DNA of 6,497 bases, from NCBI GenBank assembly GCA_958402075.1, contig CATXSD010000142.1:1-6497 (forward strand). The letters are read 5' to 3'. Positions 1 to 6,094 of the stretch are shown piece after piece. Origin of the DNA: Mediterranea massiliensis (GTDB taxonomy: Bacteria; Bacteroidota; Bacteroidia; Bacteroidales; Bacteroidaceae). The position numbers were made by a program, and so were the translations under genes. A model generated the notes under the pieces. That model was not told the DNA's origin, made no database searches, and was given only the letters and a program-made list of their open reading frames with translations. Positions within the stretch are counted from its first letter, which is position 1; every line of letters starts with the position of its first letter.

Positions 1-45
1 AACATTATTTATCAATACATTATAAAATTGATGTTTTTATAGTGA
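1..45. other. AT-rich junction abutting truncated lspA
   Basis: Seen: only 5 of the first 41 bases are G or C, against the GC-rich coding DNA that follows. The stretch holds a 7-bp perfect inverted repeat, TATAAAA at 21-27 and TTTTATA at 35-41 with a 7-base loop. A second 6-bp one, ATCAAT at 11-16 and ATTGAT at 27-32, overlaps it. Immediately after comes DNA that reads as the C-terminal third of LspA, with an in-frame TGA at 43-45 closing the frame. Inferred: this is the outer end of an integrated element or other rearrangement inside lspA. It could also be a chimeric sequence end. With only 45 bases visible, no element type can be named. Confidence 0.4.
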
Positions 46-318
46 CGAAGTCAGGGGATGAGTGTGGCTACGTTTGTACCCGTGGGGCAGGGCTATGCCG
101 ACTGGCTGTACGGACGCGTGGTGGACATGTTCTACTTCCCGCTGTTCGAGTTCGACTGGCCGTCGTGGATGCCTTTCGTGGCAGACAAGCATTTCATTTT
201 CTTCAGTCCCGTCTTCAACTTGGCCGATGCGGCCATCAGCTGCGGCACCATCGCCGTGCTGCTGTTCTACTCGCGTACGTTCGGCGAAAGTTTTGCGCTG
301 TTCAAGAAGAAGGACTGA
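46..318 (+). pseudogene. lspA: 3' fragment of lspA, lipoprotein signal peptidase (signal peptidase II)
   Basis: Family knowledge: LspA is an inner-membrane aspartyl protease with four membrane helices that cleaves prolipoprotein signal peptides just before the lipidated cysteine. Seen: about 86 residues from the ATG at 58 match the C-terminal part of Bacteroidales LspA. They include GKVVDMFYF-like VVDMFYF, whose Asp (codon 124-126) would be the first catalytic residue. FNLADAAI follows, whose Asp (codon 226-228) would be the second, and then a last hydrophobic helix and a lysine-rich tail. The first helices are absent, because the frame is closed by TGA at 43-45 and the DNA before it is AT-rich and unrelated. 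The ATG at 58 is an internal Met of the family, so translation from it would give a peptide lacking most of the membrane scaffold, probably inactive. A complete copy should lie elsewhere, since lipoprotein maturation is normally indispensable in such cells. LspA identity is strong; non-functionality is inferred. Confidence 0.8.
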
Positions 319-329
319 TTTCTTTTTTG

Positions 330-422
330 CACCACAGATTACACGGATTTACACAGATTATGTCTTTTATCAGTCGATGGCTGAGCAGGAGAAATCTGTG
401 TCAATCCGTGCAATCTGTGGTG
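330..422. repeat. 30-bp imperfect inverted repeat between convergent genes
   Basis: Seen: the arm at 330-359 and the arm at 393-422 are reverse complements at 28 of 30 positions, separated by 33 bases. Each arm is built from a roughly 10-base unit resembling ACACAGATTT repeated three times (CACAGATTA, CACGGATTT, CACAGATTA). On the plus strand the right arm is followed by a T-run at 427-432 that overlaps the stop codon of the convergent gene, so the structure may end transcription from the lspA side. No matching T-run follows it for the minus-strand gene. The long arms and loop look more like a dispersed intergenic repeat than a plain terminator. I recall similar CACAGATTACACGGATT-type sequences between genes in many bacterial genomes, but have not searched. 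Confidence 0.75.
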
Positions 423-430
423 TCTCTTTT

Positions 431-2272
431 TTATAGGTCCATTGCAATCCCCATCTTTTTCATGAGGAAGCAGGCGTTCATGTTCTGCGCCACGCCGGGG
501 CGGAGGCGGTAGGAGAAGGTCAGCTCGTCGCCGGTGATGTCGGCCTCGAAGCGGAAGTTGTCGATGCAGTCGGGGAAGCGGTCCTTCAGTGTGCCCAGCA
601 GCAGGTCGTGCGTGGCGATGATGCCGTTGGCCCGCAGACGCACCAGCTGCTGGACGAGGGCGAACGAACCCCGCTGTTTGTCGGCCGAGTTGGTGCCCTT
701 CAGAATTTCGTCGAGGATGATGAAGAGCTGTTCGCCGCTTTGCAGGCGGTCGATGACGGACTTCAACCGCTTCAGCTCGGCGAAGAAGTAGGACTCGTTG
801 TCGCTGAGCGAGTCGGTGGTGCGCAGGCTCGTCATCAGTCGGGCGGGGTAGAGTGACATCCGCTCGGCACAGACGGGTGCGCCGATGCAAGTCAGCAGGT
901 AGTTCACGCCGATGGTGCGCAGGTAGGTGCTCTTGCCCGCCATGTTGGCTCCCGTGATGATGATGAAGGCGGGGCGGCGCGTCATGCGGATGTCGTTGCA
1001 TACGCAGCGGTCACGCGGGATGAGCGGATGCCCCATCGTCTCGGCCACCAGTTGGAAAGGCGTTTCCGTGTTGTCCGTCCCCGTGTTTGTATCGCCCAGA
1101 ATGTCGGGGTAGGAGTACCCCTCCGGATGGTTGTAGGCGAACGTGCCCAGCGAGCAGAGTGCGTCCATCTCGCCGATGGCCTCCAGCCAGTGCGGCAGTT
1201 CGCCCGCATGGACTTCCTTCCACGCCTCGATGCGCATAATCTGCCACAGCTCCCAGAAGAAGCAGCCGTTCAGCACGGTGTACATCAGGTAATTGTTGCG
1301 CTGGTCCAGCTCGTTCATCAGCTTCACCAGCCGCCGGATGGCCTGCGAAGCCTGTCGGCGGTCGCCCCCAATCTTGTCTTTGACGGCCCGCAGGAGCGGG
1401 GCCTCCATCGGCTCCTCGTCCATGGTCTGCAGCAGCTGGGCGTAGGTGCCCAGGATGCGGAGCTTCTGTCCGTAGACGCTCTGCACCTTGGTGATCTGCC
1501 GCGTGAAGGCGAAGCTGGCCACTACGATGCCGAACCACAGCACGCCCCATACGTTGGCCGGCAGCATGCCCGTCACGACGCCCAGGAGGCAGAGGAGGTT
1601 GATCGCCGTCACCACGTGGGGCAGCCGTCGCAGCAGGCCGCGGTTGCGGTAGTGGACGGGGCTTTGCGCCCACTCCAGCAGCTCGGCACGGTCGGCCGCC
1701 TGCCCCTTGTTCAGCAGACCCAGAATGCGGAAGCGCTGGCGGAACGACGGCTTGGCCGCCAGCTCCTGCACGGCCTCCTGCCGGCGGAGGATGGGTTCCC
1801 GCTTGTCCAGGTGGCAGGCCATCCACCGGGCCAGCTGTTCGCGTCCGAGGCGGGTGCACGTGCGGTTGACGTACTGGAAGAGCGAGCGCGGACCGAAGAC
1901 GTCGAGGTCGTACGTATAGGGATGGGCCGGGTCGGCAAACTCCTTGCCGTCGTCGAAGGCAGAGGTGTCCTGGTCGAGCGCGGCCAGCTCCTGGCGGTTC
2001 ACCTCCTGCCGCTTCTCCTGATAGTCCTTCCGCCGGAACAGGCGGTTGTGGTACTTCACCAGCAGCAGGAAGGGCAGCAGGCAGGCGGCCGTCGCGGCAT
2101 ACATCAGCGCACCTTGGCCCCACAGTCCTATCACCGCCGCCACGGCTCCGCAGAAAAGCAGCAGGCGCAGGGTGCCGGTGCGGTAAATCAGCCGTTGCGT
2201 CTTTGTCACTTCGCCGGTCGCCCGTTCGGCTTCCTGTCGGTAGGCGGCGCGTATATCGTTTTCTGTCATCAT
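431..2272 (-). CDS. Membrane-anchored MutS-family ATPase (MutS-related protein)
   Basis: 613 residues from the ATG at 2272; a second ATG at 2269 is equally possible. Seen: hydrophobic pairs at about residues 34-50 and 54-73, and again at 218-235 and 240-257, predict four membrane helices. A helical region at about 260-390 resembles the MutS core and lever. Then comes the MutS ATPase: GHPLIP at 414-419, Walker A GANMAGKST at 441-449, the DNESYFFAEL signature at 491-500, Walker B LFIILDE at 516-522 and the switch-like ATHD at 553-556. All nucleotide-binding motifs look intact. It is shorter than canonical MutS (about 850 residues) and lacks the N-terminal mismatch-reading domain with its Phe-x-Glu motif. 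It also lacks the Smr nuclease domain of MutS2. Known: Bacteroidales genomes often carry such 'MutS' proteins with unproven roles. It is therefore unlikely to be the mismatch-repair MutS; a membrane-associated DNA or ATPase role is a guess. The frame stays open upstream to 2476, but that stretch shows no homology and I left it out. It converges on lspA and diverges from the next gene. Confidence 0.85.
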   Translation of the reverse strand: MMTENDIRAAYRQEAERATGEVTKTQRLIYRTGTLRLLLFCGAVAAVIGLWGQGALMYAATAACLLPFLLLVKYHNRLFRRKDYQEKRQEVNRQELAALDQDTSAFDDGKEFADPAHPYTYDLDVFGPRSLFQYVNRTCTRLGREQLARWMACHLDKREPILRRQEAVQELAAKPSFRQRFRILGLLNKGQAADRAELLEWAQSPVHYRNRGLLRRLPHVVTAINLLCLLGVVTGMLPANVWGVLWFGIVVASFAFTRQITKVQSVYGQKLRILGTYAQLLQTMDEEPMEAPLLRAVKDKIGGDRRQASQAIRRLVKLMNELDQRNNYLMYTVLNGCFFWELWQIMRIEAWKEVHAGELPHWLEAIGEMDALCSLGTFAYNHPEGYSYPDILGDTNTGTDNTETPFQLVAETMGHPLIPRDRCVCNDIRMTRRPAFIIITGANMAGKSTYLRTIGVNYLLTCIGAPVCAERMSLYPARLMTSLRTTDSLSDNESYFFAELKRLKSVIDRLQSGEQLFIILDEILKGTNSADKQRGSFALVQQLVRLRANGIIATHDLLLGTLKDRFPDCIDNFRFEADITGDELTFSYRLRPGVAQNMNACFLMKKMGIAMDL

Positions 2273-2298
2273 AAGTTGTTCGGTGTTGGTTTGCGTGG

Positions 2299-2306
2299 CA
2301 AAGGTA
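2299..2306 (-). promoter_or_regulatory. Candidate -7 element for the MutS-like gene
   Basis: On the minus strand these bases read TACCTTTG, a full match to the Bacteroides -7 consensus TAnnTTTG, ending 26 bases before the ATG at 2272. The expected -33 TTTG is not clear; CTTCG at 2326-2330 is the nearest approximation at the right distance. The leader would be short, about 15-20 bases. Confidence 0.4.
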
Positions 2307-2572
2307 TGAAAAGTCGGCAGAAGTACGAAGTTTGCCGACGCTTTTGTGGGCTTTCCCCAGTTTCCCTTCGACTTGTTCCGTACCATGCTGGTATTCAGCA
2401 CAATCGTTTTCCTCGGTTTTCCCGGGCAGATTATAGCTGGTTTGATGGTTGTTCTGAGGAACGAGGCCGGTAGCAAACCGCAGCCAATGATACCCGACTA
2501 TGCAGGCGGGGCGAAAACGGATGACAATCCGGTGCTGGTTGTCTACCGTTTGAAACATTTTTAGCCGCAGGC

Positions 2573-2603
2573 TTGCAGGTTTTTCCAAAATGCCTTACCT
2601 TTA
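2573..2603 (+). promoter_or_regulatory. Candidate Bacteroides-type promoter for the secreted-protein gene
   Basis: TTG at 2573-2575 (a partial -33 TTTG) and TACCTTTA at 2596-2603 (five of six fixed positions of TAnnTTTG) are 20 bases apart, as expected for the Bacteroides primary sigma factor. Transcription would begin near 2610, leaving a leader of about 35 bases before the ATG at 2644. Confidence 0.35.
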
Positions 2604-2625
2604 GCTCGCAAAACCAACGAACCGG

Positions 2626-2633
2626 GAAAGGAG
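2626..2633 (+). promoter_or_regulatory. Shine-Dalgarno sequence, strong match
   Basis: GAAAGGAG is complementary to the usual 16S rRNA tail over eight bases and sits 10 bases before the ATG at 2644, which fixes that start. The other genes in this window have no such site, as is usual in Bacteroidota, so this one stands out. Confidence 0.6.
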
Positions 2634-2643
2634 ATTTTCAGAT

Positions 2644-3294
2644 ATGAAGAAATGGGTAGTGTTGCTGGCATTGTTAGGCGTCTCGGGGCTGTTCCTGCCT
2701 TGCGAGGCCCAGCAGATTATGTATGCCAACCTGCGCGAACTGGTCGCTTCCGAGGGCGACACGGTGACGACGTTGCGGGTGGAGCGTCGCAGCAAGAACC
2801 AGATACTGCTGATGGGCGGCGGCGACTACCGCATCGAGGCGGTGGACAACCGTGGCCTGACCCGCTACCTGAGCAGGCGCTGCTATGCGGTACGGGTGGA
2901 CACGGCCTTGTATGTCAACTGCCGCAAGATGCGCTATCAGCGCTACCGTTTCGGCAAGTGCTATGCTCCCGCCTTGCAGATAGGCGACAAGTATTACTTC
3001 TGTGCCCAGCCCGTGGGGCAGGCAGCCACGAGCACTTCCCAGCCGGCCGATGCCACGAAATTGGGCGGCGAGGTGGGTGATGCCATCGCCGCATCGGCAC
3101 TGGTGGCCGCCCGTGTGTTCTATGAAATCAATCCCGAGACCGGCCGTGCCGAGTTTGTGGGCAAGGACAAGATGATGTCCCTCCTCGAGGGCCTTCCCGA
3201 ACTGCAGGAGAACCTCCGGCTGGAGACGAGCGAGTCGGCCGGCGTGATGGTACGCTACCTGCGGGCCCTGAAGCAGAGCCGTAGCGAAGACTGA
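2644..3294 (+). CDS. Exported protein of unknown function, Bacteroidales family
   Basis: 216 residues; the start is fixed by a Shine-Dalgarno sequence. Seen: a signal peptide of about 22 residues (two lysines, then a hydrophobic core to about 19, with likely signal peptidase I cleavage after CEA at 20-22). LFLPC is a poor lipobox, so I do not call a lipoprotein. The mature part has a basic, beta-rich region to about 120 with cysteines at 80, 93, 106 and 120, then a polar Ser/Thr/Ala linker. A Gly/Ala-rich segment at about 140-160 (GGEVGDAIAASALVAARVFY) may be a glycine-zipper helix that inserts in or lies on a membrane. A conserved-looking tail follows, with a short PELQENLR helix at about 185-192. 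From memory it resembles a Bacteroidales family catalogued as a domain of unknown function (possibly DUF6563), which I cannot verify. It is probably periplasmic or outer-membrane associated. No function can be assigned; it is followed 222 bases later by another exported protein. Confidence 0.75.
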   Translation: MKKWVVLLALLGVSGLFLPCEAQQIMYANLRELVASEGDTVTTLRVERRSKNQILLMGGGDYRIEAVDNRGLTRYLSRRCYAVRVDTALYVNCRKMRYQRYRFGKCYAPALQIGDKYYFCAQPVGQAATSTSQPADATKLGGEVGDAIAASALVAARVFYEINPETGRAEFVGKDKMMSLLEGLPELQENLRLETSESAGVMVRYLRALKQSRSED

Positions 3295-3516
3295 CGGGGG
3301 CTTTGCCATTTGCTTCTTGTTCCTTTTTTGTTTTTAAGGGGTTATATCGCCGGCTGCGGGGCGGAATACAGCCTTCGCAATAAAAAATTCTCTTTTTTCT
3401 TTCATTTCCTTCATTTTTCCCAATTCTTTCCAGAATGACTGCTTTCCTTTGCAGTACGAAAACGAGAAAAAAGACAGAAATCAAATTTAGTAATAACCCT
3501 TTAAAAACTTACGATT
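3295..3516. other. T-rich spacer between two exported-protein genes
   Basis: No gene is seen. After the stop at 3294 there is only a weak GGC/GCC hairpin followed by T-rich runs at about 3315-3338, a poor terminator candidate. TTCCTTTG at 3444-3451 matches five of six fixed positions of the Bacteroides -7 motif and would give a leader of about 58 bases for the next gene, but I find no good -33 element. The leader just before the ATG at 3517 is A/T-rich and has no Shine-Dalgarno sequence. Confidence 0.35.
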
Positions 3517-3957
3517 ATGAAAAAATTGTTCCTCTTACTGGTAAGCGTGTTCACCATTCAGCTGGCATCGGCCGACAATGACAAACCCATCACCTTCGAG
3601 CAGCTCCCTGCCGCCGCACAGCAGTTTGTCAAGCAACACTTTGCAAAGGAGAAGGTTGCCTTTGCCAAGGAAGACTCCGAACTGTTCGACACCTCCTACG
3701 AAGTGATGTTCACCAGCGGCAGCAAGGTGGAGTTCAACAAGAAAGGCGAATGGACCGACATCCAGTGCCGTATGTCGGAGGTGCCCGCTGCCGTCGTCCC
3801 GCAGCCCATCCAGAAGTTTGTGGCCGACCGCTATCCCGATGCTGAAATTGTCAAGCTGGAGAAGGACCGCTATTCCTACGAAGTGCAGCTCAGCAACCGT
3901 TGGGAAATCAAGTTCGACACGAAGTTCAACGTCATCGACATGGATGCTGACGACTAA
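3517..3957 (+). CDS. Exported PepSY-like (BLIP-fold type) domain protein
   Basis: 146 residues. Seen: a signal peptide at 1-19 (MKK, a Leu/Val-rich core, then LASA before Asp20) that should give a small soluble periplasmic protein. The mature part is two similar halves. Residues 26-83 have the pattern ITFEQLP, AAQQFVKQHF, then a strand ending YEVMFTSGSKVEFNKKGEW. Residues 89-143 repeat it as VPAAVVP, IQKFVADRYP, then YEVQLSNRWEIKFDTKFNV. This helix-plus-strands arrangement, repeated twice, is that of the PepSY-like family common in Bacteroidota (Pfam PepSY_like, formerly DUF2874). Relatives are periplasmic; their role is unproven, and protease inhibition or ligand binding are only suggestions from fold similarity. 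The start lies just after an A-rich leader without a ribosome-binding site. It is transcribed alone or with the gene before it, and a strong terminator follows 38 bases after the stop. Confidence 0.85.
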   Translation: MKKLFLLLVSVFTIQLASADNDKPITFEQLPAAAQQFVKQHFAKEKVAFAKEDSELFDTSYEVMFTSGSKVEFNKKGEWTDIQCRMSEVPAAVVPQPIQKFVADRYPDAEIVKLEKDRYSYEVQLSNRWEIKFDTKFNVIDMDADD

Positions 3958-3995
3958 ACCGCTCCCGAAACCTGTTTTTCTGACTATTTGATAAA

Positions 3996-4035
3996 TAATC
4001 CCGGCATTTCATTGCAAATGTCGGGATTGTTTTGT
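3996..4035 (+). terminator. Rho-independent terminator after the PepSY-like gene
   Basis: The arm AATCCCGGCATTT at 3997-4009 pairs with AAATGTCGGGATT at 4016-4028 over 13 bases, with one G-U pair and a 6-base loop, followed by GTTTTGT. It begins 38 bases after the stop codon and separates the exported-protein gene from the hut operon. Confidence 0.85.
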
Positions 4036-4096
4036 ATATTGCGCCAAGTAAACTTCGTCTTGATTGACAATTTGTAACCTCTAATCTCCGTTTATT

Positions 4097-6076
4097 ATGG
4101 AAATATCTCTGAGCAAGGTGCTCCCGCCTTATCCCTCGTTCGTCGAGGGCATCCGCCGCGCTCCCGACCGCGGCTACACGCTCGATGCGGCCCAGACGGC
4201 CGTGGCGCTGAAGAATGCCCTCCGCTACATCCCGCCCGAGCTGCACAGCCAGCTGGCCCCCGAATTTCTGGAAGAACTCCGCACGCGCGGCCGCATCTAC
4301 GGCTACCGCTACCGTCCGCAGGGTGACCTCAAGGCCAAGCCCATCGACGAATACCGCGGCCGCTGCATCGAAGGCAAGGCCTTCCAGGTGATGATTGACA
4401 ATAACCTGGCCTTCGACGTGGCCCTCTATCCCTACGAGCTCGTCACCTACGGCGAGACGGGACAGGTGTGCCAGAACTGGATGCAGTACCGCCTGCTGAA
4501 GATGTACCTCGAAGAGCTGACACAGGACCAGACGCTCGTGGTGGAGAGCGGCCATCCGCTAGGGTTGTTCCGCTCGAAGCCCGAAGCGCCGCGCGTCATC
4601 CTGACCAACGCCCTGATGGTGGGCCTCTATGACAACCAGGAAGACTGGCACACCGCCATGCAGATGGGCGTGGCCAACTACGGGCAGATGACCGCCGGCG
4701 GCTGGATGTACATCGGGCCGCAGGGCATCGTGCACGGCACGTTCAACACCCTGCTCAACGCCGGACGACTGAAGCTGGGCATTCCGCAGGACGGCAACCT
4801 GGCCGGACGCCTGTTCGTCTCCTCGGGCCTGGGCGGCATGAGCGGCGCACAGCCCAAGGCAGCCGTCATGGCCGGAGCGGCAGCCATCATTACCGAGGTG
4901 GACGCGTCGCGCATCGCCACCCGCCACGACCAGGGCTGGGTGCAGGAGGTGACCGACTCCATCCCCCATGCCTTTGCCCTGGCCCAAAAGGCCATGAAGC
5001 ACGGACAGCCCCTGTCCGTGGCCTATCACGGCAACATCGTCGATCTGCTGGAGTATGCCGTGCGCGAGGGCATCCGTCCCGACCTGCTCTCCGACCAGAC
5101 TTCGTGCCATGCCGTCTACGACGGCGGCTACTGCCCCGCAGGGCTGACCTTCGAGGAACGTACCCGCCTGCTGCACGAAGACACCGCCCGCTTCCACGAG
5201 CTGGTGGACGCTTCGCTGCGCCGCCACTACCAGGCCATCCGGCAGCTGGTGGAGTGGGGCACCTACTTCTTCGACTACGGCAACTCCTTCCTGAAGGCCG
5301 TCTACGATGCCGGTGTCCGCGAGATAGCCCGCGACGGCAGCGACAAGAACGGCTTCATCTTCCCCAGCTACGTGGAGGACATCATGGGGCCCGAACTCTT
5401 CGACTACGGCTACGGCCCCTTCCGCTGGGTGTGCCTGAGCGGACGGCACGAGGACCTGGTGAAGACCGACCGTGCCGCCATGGAGTGCATCGACCCCACG
5501 CGCCGCGGCCAGGACCTGGACAACTACAACTGGATACGCGACGCCGAGAAGAACAACCTCGTGGTGGGCACGCAGGCCCGCATCCTCTACCAGGATGCCG
5601 AGGGACGGCTGAAGATAGCCCTGCGCTTCAACGAGATGGTGCGCCGCGGCGAGGTGGGGCCCATCATGCTGGGGCGCGACCACCACGACGTGAGCGGCAC
5701 CGACTCACCCTTCCGCGAGACGGCCAACATCAAGGACGGCAGCAACGTCATGGCCGACATGGCCGTGCAGTGCTTTGCGGGCAACTGCGCCCGTGGCATG
5801 AGTCTCGTAGCCCTGCACAACGGGGGCGGTGTCGGCATCGGCAAGGCCATCAACGGCGGCTTCGGCATGGTGTGCGACGGCTCCGAGCGGGTAGACCGGA
5901 TCCTGCGCTCGGCCATGCTGTGGGACGTGATGGGCGGTGTGGCCCGCCGTTCGTGGGCTCGCAATCCGCATGCCATGGAGACCAGTGCCGAGTTCAACCG
6001 CACGCATGCCGACGGATACCACATCACGATGCCCTACCTGGCCGACGACCGGCTGATACAGGAACTCATTCAATAG
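4097..6076 (+). CDS. hutU: Urocanate hydratase (urocanase), long UROC1-like form
   Basis: 659 residues. It catalyses the second step of histidine degradation in the cytoplasm, adding water to urocanate to give 4-imidazolone-5-propionate, with tightly bound NAD+ acting as an electrophile (EC 4.2.1.49). Seen: YGQMTAGGWMYIGPQGIVHG at about 195-214; the glycine-rich nucleotide-binding segment SSGLGGMSGAQ at 242-252; DQTSCH at 333-338 with GGYCPAG after it; GPFRWVCLSGR at 440-450, whose Cys446 sits where the family's active-site cysteine region lies; RDHHDVSGTDSPFRET at 527-541; and HNGGGVGIGKAINGGFG at 574-590. Typical proteobacterial HutU is about 555 residues. This one has the length and wording (GPFRWVC, HHDVSGTDSPFRE) of the animal UROC1-type enzyme, a form I recall as usual in Bacteroides. 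There is no Shine-Dalgarno sequence, but the homology begins near this ATG. A weak promoter candidate is TTTG at 4031-4034 plus TCGTCTTG at 4055-4062. ftcD follows after 18 bases, presumably in the same transcript. Confidence 0.97.
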   Translation: MEISLSKVLPPYPSFVEGIRRAPDRGYTLDAAQTAVALKNALRYIPPELHSQLAPEFLEELRTRGRIYGYRYRPQGDLKAKPIDEYRGRCIEGKAFQVMIDNNLAFDVALYPYELVTYGETGQVCQNWMQYRLLKMYLEELTQDQTLVVESGHPLGLFRSKPEAPRVILTNALMVGLYDNQEDWHTAMQMGVANYGQMTAGGWMYIGPQGIVHGTFNTLLNAGRLKLGIPQDGNLAGRLFVSSGLGGMSGAQPKAAVMAGAAAIITEVDASRIATRHDQGWVQEVTDSIPHAFALAQKAMKHGQPLSVAYHGNIVDLLEYAVREGIRPDLLSDQTSCHAVYDGGYCPAGLTFEERTRLLHEDTARFHELVDASLRRHYQAIRQLVEWGTYFFDYGNSFLKAVYDAGVREIARDGSDKNGFIFPSYVEDIMGPELFDYGYGPFRWVCLSGRHEDLVKTDRAAMECIDPTRRGQDLDNYNWIRDAEKNNLVVGTQARILYQDAEGRLKIALRFNEMVRRGEVGPIMLGRDHHDVSGTDSPFRETANIKDGSNVMADMAVQCFAGNCARGMSLVALHNGGGVGIGKAINGGFGMVCDGSERVDRILRSAMLWDVMGGVARRSWARNPHAMETSAEFNRTHADGYHITMPYLADDRLIQELIQ

Positions 6077-6094
6077 ACCTTTAACGCTGACCTT

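Larger units (their letters stand above)
2273..2643. other. 371-bp gene-free spacer between divergent genes
   Basis: No convincing gene is visible. Several frames are open here by chance: a minus-strand extension of the MutS-like gene to 2476, another minus-strand frame to 2588, and a plus-strand 72-codon frame at 2346-2564. None shows a recognisable domain or a ribosome-binding site. The spacer carries a promoter-like motif for each flanking gene. It also has a 7-bp inverted repeat, GTCGGCA at 2313-2319 and TGCCGAC at 2333-2339, placed where the -33 region of the minus-strand promoter would be. That repeat could be an operator but is short enough to arise by chance. Confidence 0.5.

Noticed and set aside
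330..422. CRISPR repeat pair
   Set aside because: The two copies are inverted rather than direct, there is one spacer-like loop only, and no cas genes are near.
431..2272. Canonical mismatch-repair mutS, or MutS2
   Set aside because: It lacks the N-terminal mismatch-recognition and connector domains of MutS and the C-terminal Smr domain of MutS2, and it has membrane segments that neither has.
1028..2473. Long plus-strand open frame (481 codons) opposite the MutS-like gene
   Set aside because: The product is His/Gln/Arg-rich low-complexity sequence without domains, while the minus strand has clear Walker A, Walker B and MutS motifs. It is an antisense shadow caused by GC-rich codon use.
2273..2476. 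N-terminal extension of the MutS-like gene by 68 codons
   Set aside because: The frame is open, but the sequence is unlike the family, and a perfect -7 promoter motif at 2299-2306 lies inside it. The ATG at 2272 (or 2269) is a better start.
3128..3484. Minus-strand 118-codon frame overlapping the end of the unknown exported protein gene
   Set aside because: The part inside the gene is Arg/Pro/Ser-rich antisense sequence. The remainder starts in A/T-rich spacer with no ribosome-binding site, and there is no recognisable domain.
4559..5686. Minus-strand open frame (375 codons) opposite hutU
   Set aside because: It is antisense to unmistakable urocanase motifs; its product is Val/Ala/Gly/His-rich and resembles no family.
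5104..6084. Plus-strand open frame (326 codons) in another frame of hutU
   Set aside because: The Arg/Pro/His-rich translation is typical of a shifted frame of a GC-rich gene; hutU itself is continuous through the same bases.
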